This document shows, in pieces, positions 1-8,765 of a stretch of 64,000 nt of DNA. The stretch is from Deltaproteobacteria bacterium (GTDB lineage Bacteria > Desulfobacterota > Desulfomonilia > UBA1062): positions 124,001 to 188,000 of the forward strand of contig JAHDRW010000008.1 in the NCBI GenBank assembly GCA_018433085.1, written 5' to 3'. Made by a program: the position numbers and the translations under genes. Each line of letters begins with the position of its first letter. Position 1 is the first letter of the stretch. The notes beneath the pieces are model-generated. The model was not told the DNA's origin. It made no database searches and saw nothing but the letters and a program-made list of their open reading frames with translations.

Positions 1-163
1 CAGGATGCAGACGGGAGAGAAAGATACCGCCCATCTCGACCCCGAGGCTGGGCTCATCGATATCGCCGCCGATTCCGTAGTTGACCATGACATATCCTTC
101 TGCCCGGCAGAGGGTGGGAACGAGCACCAGAAGAACGGCCAGTGCGGCCAGAAGCATCTTCAT
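1..163 (-). CDS. Exported protein, N-terminal fragment
   Basis: The frame starts at an ATG (complement of 161-163) behind a GGGGG-rich ribosome binding site and runs off the left edge, so only about 54 codons are visible. The first 21 residues are a clear signal peptide: MK, a Leu/Ala/Val core (LLAALAVLLVLVP), then a small-residue cleavage region ending CRA. The following residues (EGYVMVNYGIGGDIDEP, then LGVEMGGIFL) alternate glycine with aromatic and hydrophobic residues, as at the start of many outer-membrane beta-barrels. That fold is inference; the function cannot be told from this fragment. It is divergent from the arsR-trxB-trxA genes. Confidence 0.7.
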   Translation of the reverse strand, partial: MKMLLAALAVLLVLVPTLCRAEGYVMVNYGIGGDIDEPSLGVEMGGIFLSRLHP

Positions 164-235
164 ATCTTGACCCCCGAAAAATATTTTCTATCATATATTT
201 TAAGCATACTACTTGCCGGATGAAGAAATCAAGAA

Positions 236-265
236 TTGACAAATACTTTTTTATTATTGTATATG
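236..265 (+). promoter_or_regulatory. Sigma-70-type promoter for arsR-trxB-trxA
   Basis: TTGACA at 236-241 and TATATG at 260-265 are separated by 18 bp in an AT-rich stretch. The predicted start point near 272 gives a leader of about 26 nt carrying the AAAGGA ribosome binding site. An ATTATT (253-258) and AATAAT (274-279) pair forms an imperfect inverted repeat across the -10 region, a plausible ArsR-type autoregulatory operator. Confidence 0.5.
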
Positions 266-297
266 AATATTTAAATAATCTTATAAAGGATTTCAAT

Positions 298-570
298 ATG
301 TCTCGTAACGAGGTGACTGCTTCTTATCTCAAGGCCCTGGGGCATCCGGTGAGACTCATGATTGCCCGGGAGCTCATCAATGGCCAGAAGTGTGTCGGGG
401 AGGTGGAAAGCACCCTGAATATCCGCCAGGCCAATGCCTCCCAGCATCTGTCCATACTGAAAATAAACGGGATCGTCGACTGCATAAGGAAGGGGAACCT
501 CAAATGCTACTTCCTCAAGGAACCGAAAAAGATAGAGCAACTACTTGATATCCTCGAACGCTATCAATAG
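298..570 (+). CDS. ArsR-family winged-helix regulator
   Basis: This 90-residue protein is a stand-alone winged helix-turn-helix of ArsR/SmtB size. It has the family pattern KALGHPVRL near residue 13, then the recognition region NASQHLSILKINGIV around 46-60 and a beta-wing with the basic stretch RKGNLKCY. Cysteines sit at residues 32, 62 and 70; Cys32 lies in the helix where ArsR and persulfide sensors such as BigR/SqrR often carry a sensing cysteine. The ATG at 298 is preferred over longer frames because AAAGGA lies 7 bp upstream and the promoter lies inside the longer version. It is followed after 13 bp by trxB, so it probably controls the thioredoxin genes and itself. The inducer is unknown. 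Confidence 0.85.
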   Translation: MSRNEVTASYLKALGHPVRLMIARELINGQKCVGEVESTLNIRQANASQHLSILKINGIVDCIRKGNLKCYFLKEPKKIEQLLDILERYQ

Positions 571-583
571 AAAGGACGCATAC

Positions 584-1543
584 ATGTACGACATCATTAT
601 CGTGGGTTCAGGGCCCGGGGGGCTGACCGCCGGAATCTATGCATCACGCTCCAGGATGAAGACTCTCATGCTCACCAGCCAGGTCAATCCAAGCCTGATC
701 ACGACCACGGACATCGTGGAGAATTTTCCCGGTTTCCCGGGAGGAATCACCGGATACGAACTCATCGAGCGTTTCACCCAGCAGGCCAGGCTGTTCGGCC
801 TGGAGATCGTGGAGGACGATGTGGTCTCCCTGGAGCGCGCGTCCCGAGATTCCACGGATATCTGGCGGGTGAATACCGGCAAAGGCTCATTCGAAGCGCT
901 GTCCGTAATTCTTGCCACCGGAACCGAGTACGCGCACCTGAACGTACCGGGAGAGGTCGAGTACACAGGAAAGGGCGTTTCATACTGTGCGACCTGTGAC
1001 GGGCCGTTCTACCGCGACGTTCCCGTGGCGGTCGTGGGCGGGGGGGATACCGCTGTCCAGGAGGCGCTCTTTCTCACCCGTTTTGCCTCCAGGGTAACTA
1101 TCATTCACCGCCGTGACCGGCTTCGGGCTGCCCGGATTCTCCAGGAAAGGGCTGTTGCTCACGAGAAGATCGACTTCGCATGGAACTCGGCCGTGGAAGA
1201 GATCCTGGGCGAGACCATGGTGAAGGCCGTCAGGATCTCCGATGTGGGAGACCCCTCGGAAAAGAGGACCCTGGAGGTCGAAGGGGTGTTCGTCTTTACC
1301 GGGTATATCCCGAACACCGTTTTCGTCAGGGACGTTGTGGAATGCGATGAAAGCGGGTATGTCATCGTGGACGATAAGATGAAGACATCGGCACCGGGGA
1401 TATTTGCCTGCGGAGACTGCACGAAGAAGGTCCTGCGGCAGGTGATTACGGCCTGCGGAGACGGGGCCACGGCAGCTTTCGCTGCAGAGCAGCATGCCCA
1501 GGATCTCAAAGGAAATGCCTACGGTGCCTGGGCAGGGTTCTGA
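584..1543 (+). CDS. trxB: Thioredoxin-disulfide reductase
   Basis: This flavoprotein moves electrons from NADPH through FAD and a redox-active cysteine pair to thioredoxin. It is 319 aa, the normal bacterial length. Visible motifs in order: FAD-binding GSGPGG near residue 8, the catalytic CATCDG around residue 135, the NADPH-binding GGGDTA, and the second FAD motif GIFACGDCT near the C terminus. The start at 584 has AAAGGA with 7 bp spacing and gives the usual MYDIIIVGSG opening. It is translated between the ArsR regulator and trxA, so the complete thioredoxin couple is encoded in one short operon. Confidence 0.95.
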   Translation: MYDIIIVGSGPGGLTAGIYASRSRMKTLMLTSQVNPSLITTTDIVENFPGFPGGITGYELIERFTQQARLFGLEIVEDDVVSLERASRDSTDIWRVNTGKGSFEALSVILATGTEYAHLNVPGEVEYTGKGVSYCATCDGPFYRDVPVAVVGGGDTAVQEALFLTRFASRVTIIHRRDRLRAARILQERAVAHEKIDFAWNSAVEEILGETMVKAVRISDVGDPSEKRTLEVEGVFVFTGYIPNTVFVRDVVECDESGYVIVDDKMKTSAPGIFACGDCTKKVLRQVITACGDGATAAFAAEQHAQDLKGNAYGAWAGF

Positions 1544-1569
1544 GACCACAAGAAAGAAAGGAGATGAAC

Positions 1570-1917
1570 ATGGCTGAGGAGACTTTCGTGGAAAATCCGG
1601 ATTATCCCATCGAACTCAACGACGACACTCTGGACGAGGCCGTGCGGAAATATCCATTTCTCGTCGTGGACTGCTGGGCCGAATGGTGCGGGCCATGCAA
1701 AATGCTGGGCCCGATCGTCGAGAACCTGGCAAAAAAACACCAGGGGGATATCGTCTTTGGCAAGATCGATGTGGACAAGAATAACAAGACCGCTTCCCGG
1801 TACGGTATCCGCTCCATTCCCAACCTGCTGGTGTTCAAGGATGGAGCCAAGGCCGGAGACATCGTGGGCGCTATGCCCGAGGACAGGCTGTTGCAACGGA
1901 TAAACGCTTTCAAGTAG
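1570..1917 (+). CDS. trxA: Thioredoxin
   Basis: A cytoplasmic disulfide reductant of 115 aa with the classical active site WCGPCK near residue 40, the cis-proline segment IRSIPNLLVF and the C-terminal GAMPED turn. Two in-frame ATGs exist at 1564 and 1570; AAAGGAG abuts the first, so the second, with 6 bp spacing, is the better start. It has about 20 extra residues before the first conserved strand compared with E. coli TrxA. Its dedicated reductase lies 26 bp upstream, and a hairpin follows the stop codon. Confidence 0.93.
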   Translation: MAEETFVENPDYPIELNDDTLDEAVRKYPFLVVDCWAEWCGPCKMLGPIVENLAKKHQGDIVFGKIDVDKNNKTASRYGIRSIPNLLVFKDGAKAGDIVGAMPEDRLLQRINAFK

Positions 1918-1928
1918 TGAGACTCGGC

Positions 1929-1953
1929 GAAAGGCCGTTCTTAAAGGCCTTTC
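1929..1953. terminator. Hairpin terminator between trxA and dtd
   Basis: GAAAGGCC at 1929-1936 pairs with GGCCTTTC at 1946-1953 around a 9-nt loop. It lies between two convergent genes and could serve both; the T-rich tail on the plus strand is short and interrupted. Confidence 0.6.
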
Positions 1954-1955
1954 TT

Positions 1956-2408
1956 TCAGAAAAGCCTCCTGCTGTCCAGGAGGACGGTGACCGGGCCGTG
2001 GTTGACGATCTGAACATCCATGGTGGTTTGGAATCTGCCGGTTGCAACCTTGCCGTTGTGCAGTGATGCGGCCAGTTCCACCATGTCCTGAAACAGCTCT
2101 GAAGCCCTGCCCGGTTGCTCTGCCGTGAAATAGGACGGGCGTTTGCCTTTACGGCTATCGCCCAGCAGGGTGAACTGGGAAATGAGGAGGATCTCTCCCC
2201 GGATCTGCCCCACGTCGAGGTTCATCACCCCCTGCTCATCGTCGAAGACCCGCAGGCCGCAGATCTTCCGGGCAATGTAGTCCACGTCGCGCTCACCGTC
2301 CCCCGCCTCGACGCCTACGAGGCAGCACAACCCTTTCCCGATGCGGGATATCTCCTCTCCATCCACCTTCACGGATGCCTGCTCCACACGCTGGATCACT
2401 GCACGCAT
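1956..2408 (-). CDS. dtd: D-aminoacyl-tRNA deacylase
   Basis: Dtd hydrolyses D-amino acids (and glycine) mischarged on tRNA, protecting translation. The 150-aa length is exactly that of the family. Diagnostic motifs are SQFTLLGD near residue 78, KGKRPSY following it, and the C-terminal NHGPVTVLLDS that carries the cross-subunit Gly-cisPro substrate-screening motif. It starts with MRAVIQRV, the typical opening. It lies downstream of htrA on the same strand, separated by 147 bp, so it may share transcripts but probably has its own signals. Confidence 0.95.
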   Translation of the reverse strand: MRAVIQRVEQASVKVDGEEISRIGKGLCCLVGVEAGDGERDVDYIARKICGLRVFDDEQGVMNLDVGQIRGEILLISQFTLLGDSRKGKRPSYFTAEQPGRASELFQDMVELAASLHNGKVATGRFQTTMDVQIVNHGPVTVLLDSRRLF

Positions 2409-2555
2409 TCGATGCTCCGCCCAATTTTTCCCCGGGTACCCGGGCTCACGTCCGCCGCCCGGAAATCAACTCCAACACTTAAGGAATCCCTCTTTGGAGC
2501 CGTTCTCGCCCGCTTCTCTTCAGTCCCGGACCTCCCGAAGCACCCGGGTCGGCAC

Positions 2556-3941
2556 TTACCTGATGAGGGTCATATTCAGAATCATTCCCTGCCGGTATAT
2601 ACTGATCTCCATCCTCCTGCCGTCGATGGACTGGAGGAGCTCTTTGAACTCGGAAAGGCCGGCGATCTTCCTGCCGTTGATGGCGACGATCACGTCTCCG
2701 GGCCTCAGGCCGGTGCTGGAGGCCGGGGAATTGCTCTCGACACCCGCCACGACGACCCCGTCGACATTATTGGGCACTTCCAGGGAGTCGCGCAGCGGGG
2801 GAATCAGGTCAGCAACCCTGGCCCCTTCGAGAAACCGGTTGTCCTCCACCAGATACGTGTCCCGGGGAATCTCCGCCTCCGAGAGGTCTCCGATCGTGAC
2901 GGTCACGGTCTTCCTGTCCCCGTCCCGGATGACGGTGACCGGCACCCTCGTACTCGGGGCGATCTCCGAGACGAGAAACTGCAGGGCCGAGGGATCGTTC
3001 ACCTCTTTGCCGTTGATGGAAACCACCACGTCCCCCTGCCTGATCCCGGCCTCCGCGGCGGGAGAGCCCTTGATGACATCCGCAATGAGCACCCCCTGCG
3101 AAGACTCCAGTTCCATTGCCTCGGCAATCTCCGGGGTGATTTCCTGAACCGTTACCCCCAACCACCCTCTGACGACCCTCCCGTACTTCCGGAGGCTCTG
3201 AACGATGTCCATCACGAGGTCGACCGGGATGGCGAACCCGATCCCTATGTTGCCGCCGGACTGGGAGAGAATGGCCGTATTGATCCCGATGAGCTCGCCC
3301 TCCATGTTGACCAGGGCGCCTCCCGAGTTGCCGGGGTTGATGGGGGCATCGGTCTGGATGAAATTCTCGTACTCCGTGATGCCCAGGCCCGAGCGCCCCA
3401 GGGCGCTGATGATCCCGTGCGTGACCGTGCCTGCCAGGCCGTACGGGTTGCCCAGCGCGAGAACATAGCTTCCGATCCGCAAATCAGACGATTTCCCGAT
3501 CTTGATCACCGGGAGATCCTTCGCATCGATCTTGATCACGGCCACGTCGCTCTTGGGGTCGTTGCCGATGATCTTTGCCGTGAACACGCGCTCGTCTGAG
3601 AGGCGTACCTCGACCTCATCCGCCTCGCTGACCACGTGGTTGCTGGTGACGATGTACCCGTCTCCGGACACGATAACCCCGGATCCCAGCGCCTGCTGCA
3701 CCCGCTCCCTGGGAACGCCGTTGCCGAAAAAGTCCCGGAAAAAGGGATCGGAAAAAAGCGGGGAGCGATTGACCGTCACCTTTTTCACCGAGGAGATGTT
3801 CACGACCGAAGGCAGCACCTGCTCGACCACTTCCTCTATCCAGTTCCGCTCGAAGGTTCGCGGTCCTTGAGCCTGAACGGCCAGGGGAAGCAGAAAAAGT
3901 GCGACAAACGCGGCCGTAACGTTCCTTATGGTTTTGCGCAT
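2556..3941 (-). CDS. Periplasmic HtrA/DegP-type serine protease
   Basis: A 461-aa trypsin-fold protease and chaperone for misfolded envelope proteins. A signal peptide covers about residues 1-24 (basic RKTIRN, hydrophobic core, cleavage after VQAQ). The catalytic triad is visible as SNHVV (His), SDVAVIKID (Asp) and GNSGGAL (Ser). Two PDZ domains follow, the first around SSQGVLIADV...SPAAEAGI and the second around VDGVVVAGV...SPASSTGLRPGD. The layout matches Do-like proteases; whether it is DegP, DegQ or MucD by orthology cannot be told by eye. It has its own sigma-70-like promoter, divergent from the methyltransferase gene. Confidence 0.93.
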   Translation of the reverse strand: MRKTIRNVTAAFVALFLLPLAVQAQGPRTFERNWIEEVVEQVLPSVVNISSVKKVTVNRSPLFSDPFFRDFFGNGVPRERVQQALGSGVIVSGDGYIVTSNHVVSEADEVEVRLSDERVFTAKIIGNDPKSDVAVIKIDAKDLPVIKIGKSSDLRIGSYVLALGNPYGLAGTVTHGIISALGRSGLGITEYENFIQTDAPINPGNSGGALVNMEGELIGINTAILSQSGGNIGIGFAIPVDLVMDIVQSLRKYGRVVRGWLGVTVQEITPEIAEAMELESSQGVLIADVIKGSPAAEAGIRQGDVVVSINGKEVNDPSALQFLVSEIAPSTRVPVTVIRDGDRKTVTVTIGDLSEAEIPRDTYLVEDNRFLEGARVADLIPPLRDSLEVPNNVDGVVVAGVESNSPASSTGLRPGDVIVAINGRKIAGLSEFKELLQSIDGRRMEISIYRQGMILNMTLIR

Positions 3942-3978
3942 ACGGATATCACCTCACCTTTCCCCCTCATGCAATTAC

Positions 3979-4006
3979 CTTATAACAAATCCGCAACCTT
4001 ACTCAA
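3979..4006 (-). promoter_or_regulatory. Promoter of the htrA-like gene
   Basis: Read on the minus strand, TTGAGT (complement of 4001-4006) and TATAAG (complement of 3979-3984) are separated by 16 bp. The start point would be about 30 bp upstream of the htrA ATG, leaving room for the AGGTGAGGTG ribosome binding region. No extra sigma-E-like motif was recognised. Confidence 0.5.
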
Positions 4007-4034
4007 GTTGATCCTGTACACGGGCAAGATTTTC

Positions 4035-5024
4035 ATGTATAGATTCGACCCCATGGCAATCCATGGCGGCCCGAATTCAGAAGAAGGACCCGGGGCATCA
4101 TCCCGGGTCGCCCATAGTGCGGCGGGGTTGAACACCACAGCGGATTATCACCGGTTTACCCCCATCGATCTGATGAGCGAATTCACCATCTGCGAGTCGT
4201 TTTCAGATCCCGCCTCCCCCTATGGCATTATCCTGGAGAAACCGTCGAGCTACGGCGCCATGGTGGGAGACTTTCTCGTGCGCATGGGCCTTCTGAAAGA
4301 CCGCTCGGCAGTCTGCGAGGTGGGAGGAGGTTATGGGAGCCTCATGCACGGGCTGCTGGGCAGCCAAGAGACCCGCATCAAGCGCGCATACATGGTCGAT
4401 CTCTCCTTGAGCCTCATGAAAAGGCAACGAGACCGGCTTCGGCCCTGGGGTTCCCGCGTTACCTTTATACGGGGGGACATCCATGAGCTCTTGGGGGCCC
4501 TTGCCGGTATCGACCTCTTCATCGTCAATGAGGTCATGGGGGACCTCGACACCCTCACCGGGATCGATCCCTCGCATATGCCTCCCGAGGCGGACGAGCT
4601 CGTCCGGTCCTATGACCTGGATATTCCGGACAAGCCCTTCAACCTCAACCTCGGGGCCCTCAAGCTCGTGGAGGCCGTCTGCCGCACAGGTATCCCGGCG
4701 CTGCTCACCGAGCATTCCTGCGACCCCGTTATCCCGGATGATATGGCATACCTCGCAAGAGACCTGGACCTCGATGCCTGCCCCCGAGAGATAAAGCTCC
4801 ACCGGCACAGCGAGTACACGATCCGGTTCTCACACCTGGTGCAGGTCGCCAGAGCTCACGGAAGGACGGTCGGAACCGGCGCCCTGCTCGACCTCATCCC
4901 GGTGAAAAAGGGAAGAAGCCTGGAAACGATATTCAGGCTGCGCGCCTGCGACACGCACGATCACGAAATCATCTACGAGATCCTGGACCACATCCGTGAG
5001 TACCGCTGGCTCACGATCTCCTGA
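4035..5024 (+). CDS. SAM-dependent methyltransferase-like protein
   Basis: About 329 aa. The middle contains a class I methyltransferase core: motif I CEVGGGYGSLMHGLL near residue 105, an acidic strand end (YMVDLSLSL) for the ribose hydroxyls, and a motif resembling IDLFIVNEVMGDLD where post-motif II residues sit. Substrate is unknown. The start is uncertain: ATG at 4035 or 4053 are both possible and neither has a strong ribosome binding site. It stands alone between divergent htrA and a convergent AMMECR1 gene, so context does not help. The frame continues upstream into htrA antisense, which is not taken as coding. Confidence 0.75.
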   Translation: MYRFDPMAIHGGPNSEEGPGASSRVAHSAAGLNTTADYHRFTPIDLMSEFTICESFSDPASPYGIILEKPSSYGAMVGDFLVRMGLLKDRSAVCEVGGGYGSLMHGLLGSQETRIKRAYMVDLSLSLMKRQRDRLRPWGSRVTFIRGDIHELLGALAGIDLFIVNEVMGDLDTLTGIDPSHMPPEADELVRSYDLDIPDKPFNLNLGALKLVEAVCRTGIPALLTEHSCDPVIPDDMAYLARDLDLDACPREIKLHRHSEYTIRFSHLVQVARAHGRTVGTGALLDLIPVKKGRSLETIFRLRACDTHDHEIIYEILDHIREYRWLTIS

Positions 5025-5110
5025 TCGGGTGCCTCTTCATAATACTCCTGCCGAAAAACCGGTGCTTATGGATGGGATTAGACGCGGCAATAGGGGCAAG
5101 TGAAGGGCCT

Positions 5111-5138
5111 GTCCTCCGCAGCCTTGGCTGAGGAGGAC
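5111..5138. terminator. Hairpin between convergent genes
   Basis: GTCCTCCGCAGCC at 5111-5123 pairs with GGCTGAGGAGGAC at 5126-5138 with one mismatch and a tight loop. It overlaps the last base of the AMMECR1 stop codon. No clear U tract follows on either strand, so it may act as an RNA end protector as much as a terminator. Confidence 0.45.
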
Positions 5139-5716
5139 TATTTCTCCTCGAAGTACTGGACCTGGTAGGTAAGGACCTCGATACCGGCATTCCGCCACGC
5201 ATGCGCGGGCAGGCCGGCCTTGAGGCAGAGCTGGCAGAGAAACTCGTCTTTGTCGGGGAGCTGATCCCATACCTGGGGCAGAAAGGTGGCCGATGCGAAA
5301 CCCTGGCGGATAATGACGCCGTCGATCCCCGGTCTGAGCTTCTTCAGGAGATCCTGGGCGTTCGCATATTCGAGCACCTCGGGCTCGGTGAGCACGCTTA
5401 CCTCGATATCGATCTCGCCAAGCTCAGAGGGCTTCAGCGGGCTGAATCGGGGATCGTGGAAAGCGGCGTTGAGCGCGTTTAGCCTCACCGCTTCGACTAC
5501 CGGCTCGCGGGCATCCAGAAAGCCGATGCAACCCCTGAGCTGCCCATGTTTGTGCAGGGTGACGAACACCCCTCGCTTCATGTTCAGGGCGTCGTCTTTC
5601 AGGAGCTCCGCCGTGTCCTCATGCTCCGCCAGCGGGGTCCCCAGATGATCCGCAAGGGTCTTCCTGACCAACCTTGCCAGCGCCCGACCCTGTTCCTCGC
5701 CGATCTTCCTTTCCAT
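5138..5716 (-). CDS. amrA: AmmeMemoRadiSam system protein A (AMMECR1 domain)
   Basis: A 192-aa protein matching the AMMECR1 fold, with the invariant LRGCIGFL near residue 60 and the HDPRFSPL and VSVLTEP segments. Family knowledge: AMMECR1, Memo and a radical SAM protein occur together as the AmmeMemoRadiSam system, of unresolved biochemical role. The radical SAM partner is encoded in this same window at 47652-48668, on the other strand and 42 kb away; no Memo-domain gene is seen. The ATG has GGGAGG upstream at good spacing. It is downstream of the YhaM-like gene by 49 bp and may be cotranscribed. Confidence 0.9.
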   Translation of the reverse strand: MERKIGEEQGRALARLVRKTLADHLGTPLAEHEDTAELLKDDALNMKRGVFVTLHKHGQLRGCIGFLDAREPVVEAVRLNALNAAFHDPRFSPLKPSELGEIDIEVSVLTEPEVLEYANAQDLLKKLRPGIDGVIIRQGFASATFLPQVWDQLPDKDEFLCQLCLKAGLPAHAWRNAGIEVLTYQVQYFEEK

Positions 5717-5765
5717 TGACCCACCTCCCGTACATCTTAAGGGGCCGCCTCACCGCACAGCCGGC

Positions 5766-6737
5766 TCACTCACTCTCTTCATATATGCGGGTATACAGAA
5801 AACGGTTATAGATGTTCGAAAAAGAACTGAATTCCTCTTCTTCGGGCGTGGCCTCGATGATGGAGGAAAATCCCGTGATCTTGGCATCGAGGTCGTCAAG
5901 CATGTGAAGCAGGAGCGCTTCCCGCGTCATGGGCAGCTTGGGCGACCCGAATTCCAGTTGCCCGTGATGGCCGAGAATCACGTGGAGCAGATGGAGTCTC
6001 AGCTCAGCGGGGAACCCCGGAATCCGGGAAATGGCCTGGTCCGCCATGTTGGCGGAGAGATAAATGTGACCGACAAGCCGGCCTATGGGGGTCATGTCGA
6101 TGAAGCGGTTGTAGGAATACTCGTAGATCTTCCCGATATCGTGCAGCAGGGCGCCGGCCATGAGAAGGTCACGGTTGACTCCCAGGTGCTGATAAAGAGG
6201 AAAAATGCATTGGATCAGCCTGATGATGGACAGGGTGTGCTCCAGCAGGCCGCCGATATAGTTGTGATGAATTCCCTTTGCCGCAGGCGCCTTGATGAAC
6301 GCGTCCTTCACGCCATCGCAGGAAAAGATCTCGTCGATGAGGCGCTTTAAGTGCGCGCTTTTGATCCCGGCTACATGGGTGTCGAGCTCCGCCACCATGG
6401 CGGGGACGTCCTGGCAGGTGGTGGCGATCAGCGCGGTCAGATCGACCTCGTCCTCGTCCAGCTTCACGATCTTCTCGACCTTGATCTGAAGCCTGCCGTC
6501 ATAGGACTCTACGATTCCCCTGACTCCCACCACATCTCCCTGGCTGATGGCCGAGAGCTGCTGGCGGGCATCATCCCAGAGAAGACCCAGGATGTCGCCG
6601 CTCTTGTCGGTGAACAGGAGCTTTGCGTACGGTTTGCCGTTGCGCGCCGTCAACAGCCTGCGCTGCGAGATCATGAAAACCGCCCGTATGGAATCACCGT
6701 CACGGCAGTCCGTGACAAACTGGCCCTTCTGTATCAT
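5766..6737 (-). CDS. YhaM-like 3'-5' exoribonuclease (OB-fold plus HD domain)
   Basis: A 323-aa protein with an N-terminal OB-fold (VFMISQRRLLTARNGKPYAK, then a short GLLWDD strand, residues about 20-95) and a C-terminal HD phosphohydrolase domain with GLLEHTLSI, LLHDIGKIYEY and GHHGQLEF metal-binding motifs. This arrangement is that of YhaM/CBF1, metal-dependent 3'-5' exonucleases. The ATG at 6737 is chosen because AGGAGGA lies just upstream; the longer frame continues 39 codons further without support. It follows hslU after 184 bp. Substrate assignment comes from the family and is not proven here. Confidence 0.85.
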   Translation of the reverse strand: MIQKGQFVTDCRDGDSIRAVFMISQRRLLTARNGKPYAKLLFTDKSGDILGLLWDDARQQLSAISQGDVVGVRGIVESYDGRLQIKVEKIVKLDEDEVDLTALIATTCQDVPAMVAELDTHVAGIKSAHLKRLIDEIFSCDGVKDAFIKAPAAKGIHHNYIGGLLEHTLSIIRLIQCIFPLYQHLGVNRDLLMAGALLHDIGKIYEYSYNRFIDMTPIGRLVGHIYLSANMADQAISRIPGFPAELRLHLLHVILGHHGQLEFGSPKLPMTREALLLHMLDDLDAKITGFSSIIEATPEEEEFSSFSNIYNRFLYTRIYEESE

Positions 6738-6921
6738 ATGTCCTCCTCTATTCATCCATTTTATCACAGCTTGCAGGATATCTGCAGGAGGAAAAAGGAC
6801 CGGGGAAACCGATTCCGGCATCCTGTCCCGGGAAAAAGCAGGCTGCGTGCACATCCGCGAGGATATCCAGGCGGTATCTTCCCGCCGGGCATGGTTGTTT
6901 CCCTTCTCGTGCGCGCAAGGA

Positions 6922-8235
6922 TCAGAGAATGTACCGGCTCAAGTCTTCTTTCTGCATGATAGGCCCGAGCCGCTCGTTCACGTATTCCGCGTTCACCTCG
7001 ATGGTGCCCGAGAGGTCGGCGCCCTCGTACGAGATATCCTCCAGGAGCTTCTCCAGGACCGTGTGAAGCCTCCTGGCGCCGATGTTTTCCGTGTGCTCGT
7101 TGATGTACTGGGAGATCCGGGCGATCTCCTGGATCGCGTCTTCTCCGATCTTCAGATCGATCCCCTCGGTGGCGAGCAGGGCCTGGTACTGCTTGATCAG
7201 GGCGTTCTTGGGCTCCACCAGGATCCGCACGAAGTCTTCCCTGGTCAGCGGATTGAGCTCCTCACGGATGGGGAACCTCCCCTGCAGCTCCGGAATGAGG
7301 TCAGACGGCTTGCTCACGTGGAAGGCACCGGAGCCGATGAAGAGGATGTGGTCGGTCCGGACCGGCCCGAACTTGGTGTTGACCGTGGTCCCCTCCACGA
7401 TGGGCAGGAGGTCGCGCTGCACGCCCTCGCGCGAGACATCGGGGCCGCCCTGGCTCGATTCCCTGCCTGAGACCTTGTCGAGCTCGTCCACGAAGACGAT
7501 GCCCGTGTTCTCGACCCGGTGCCTGGCCTCCTCGGTGACCTTGTCCATGTCGATGAGGCGCGAGACCTCCCGGGACGCGAGAAATTCAAGCGCATCCTTG
7601 ACGTTCATCTTCCTGCGCCGGGTTTTCTTGGGCAGGAAGTTGGAGAACATCTCCTTGAAATCGATGCCCATCTCCTCAAGCCCCTGGCCGGAGAAGACCT
7701 CGATGGTAGGCATGGCCGACTCCCGGGCCTCGACCTCGATGATGCGGTCGTCGAGCCGGCCTTCTTTGAGCATCGCGCGGAGCTTTTCCCTGCTCTCCGC
7801 GTGTACCTCGGCATCCTTCTGGACCGGGAGCAGATAATCGAGCACGCGCTCCTGGGCGATGTCGCGGGCCTTGGTCTTGACCTTCTCGCTTTCCTCGCGC
7901 TGCACCATCTGCACGGAGATACGCATGAGATCGCGGATAATGGACTCCACGTCCCTTCCTACGTACCCCACCTCGGTGAACTTGGAGGCCTCGACCTTGA
8001 TGAAGGGGGCCTCCGAGAGCTTGGCCAGCCTCCTGGCGATCTCGGTCTTGCCCACGCCGGTGGGGCCGATGAGGATGATGTTTTTGGGATAGATGTCCTC
8101 CCGCATGTCCTCAGCCACCCGCTGGCGGCGCCAGCGGTTTCTCAGGGAGATGGCCACGGCCTTTTTGGCCTTGTCCTGACCCACGATATACTTGTCCAGC
8201 TCGGCTACGATCTGTTTGGGCGTGAAATCGTTCAT
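6922..8235 (-). CDS. hslU: HslU ATPase subunit of the HslUV protease
   Basis: The unfoldase that feeds substrates to HslV. It is 437 aa, the family length. It opens with [21 protein letters not shown], interrupted here by no gap, then Walker [15 protein letters not shown] near residue 57, the charged intermediate I-domain, Walker [10 protein letters not shown] around 250, sensor and arginine-finger segments, and ends in YIL, the C-terminal tail that docks into HslV. Its ATG overlaps the hslV stop codon by 4 bp, so the two are translationally coupled. Confidence 0.96.
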   Translation of the reverse strand: MNDFTPKQIVAELDKYIVGQDKAKKAVAISLRNRWRRQRVAEDMREDIYPKNIILIGPTGVGKTEIARRLAKLSEAPFIKVEASKFTEVGYVGRDVESIIRDLMRISVQMVQREESEKVKTKARDIAQERVLDYLLPVQKDAEVHAESREKLRAMLKEGRLDDRIIEVEARESAMPTIEVFSGQGLEEMGIDFKEMFSNFLPKKTRRRKMNVKDALEFLASREVSRLIDMDKVTEEARHRVENTGIVFVDELDKVSGRESSQGGPDVSREGVQRDLLPIVEGTTVNTKFGPVRTDHILFIGSGAFHVSKPSDLIPELQGRFPIREELNPLTREDFVRILVEPKNALIKQYQALLATEGIDLKIGEDAIQEIARISQYINEHTENIGARRLHTVLEKLLEDISYEGADLSGTIEVNAEYVNERLGPIMQKEDLSRYIL

Positions 8236-8765
8236 GAGAGCTCCTCGAAGACCAGGCTCTTGTTCGTGTAGATGCAGATGTCGGAGGCGATGTTCATGGC
8301 CTTTTCCGCGATTTCCCGCGCGGAAAAATCGGTGAAGAGAAGGAGGGCCTTGGCCGCCGCCACCGCGTACTGCCCGCCCGAGCCGATGCCGCAGATGTCG
8401 TCGTCGGGCTCCACCACGTCCCCGCTGCCGGAGAGCAGAAAGGTCTTCCCGGCGTCGGCGACGATCATCAGGGCCTCGAGCCGCCTGAGGATGCGGTCGG
8501 TTCTCCAGTCCTTGCCCATCTCCACCGCGGCACGGGTGAGGTTGCCCCGGTATTCCCTGAGCTTGGCCTCGAAGCGCTCGAAGAGCGTGAACGCATCGGC
8601 GGTGGATCCGGCAAAACCTGTCAGCACCTTGTCTTCATAGATCGTGCTCACCTTGCGGGCATTGGCCTTCAGGACCACGTTATTCATGGTCACCTGGCCG
8701 TCGCCGGCCAGCACCACGTTCGTGCCCCTGCGCACACAGAGCACGGTTGTGCCTCTTATTTCCAT
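8232..8765 (-). CDS. hslV: HslV peptidase subunit of the HslUV protease
   Basis: An N-terminal-nucleophile threonine peptidase of proteasome beta type, 177 aa. The short pro-sequence MEIRG precedes TTVLCVRR, so mature protein is expected to start at Thr6. Conserved AGDGQVT, the lysine in ARKV and [10 protein letters not shown] follow in order. It overlaps xerC by 10 bp upstream and hslU by 4 bp downstream, giving a xerC-hslV-hslU operon, an order known from several phyla. Confidence 0.96.
   Translation of the reverse strand: MEIRGTTVLCVRRGTNVVLAGDGQVTMNNVVLKANARKVSTIYEDKVLTGFAGSTADAFTLFERFEAKLREYRGNLTRAAVEMGKDWRTDRILRRLEALMIVADAGKTFLLSGSGDVVEPDDDICGIGSGGQYAVAAAKALLLFTDFSAREIAEKAMNIASDICIYTNKSLVFEELS

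Noticed and set aside
2431-2444. Palindrome CCCGGGTACCCGGG between dtd and htrA
   Set aside because: GC-rich palindrome with only a four-base loop and no U tract; could be chance in this composition.
2115-3599. Long plus-strand open frame of 494 codons opposite dtd and the htrA-like gene
   Set aside because: It is antisense to two clear genes and rich in Asp/His/Pro/Arg as expected for a GC-rich shadow frame; no family resemblance.
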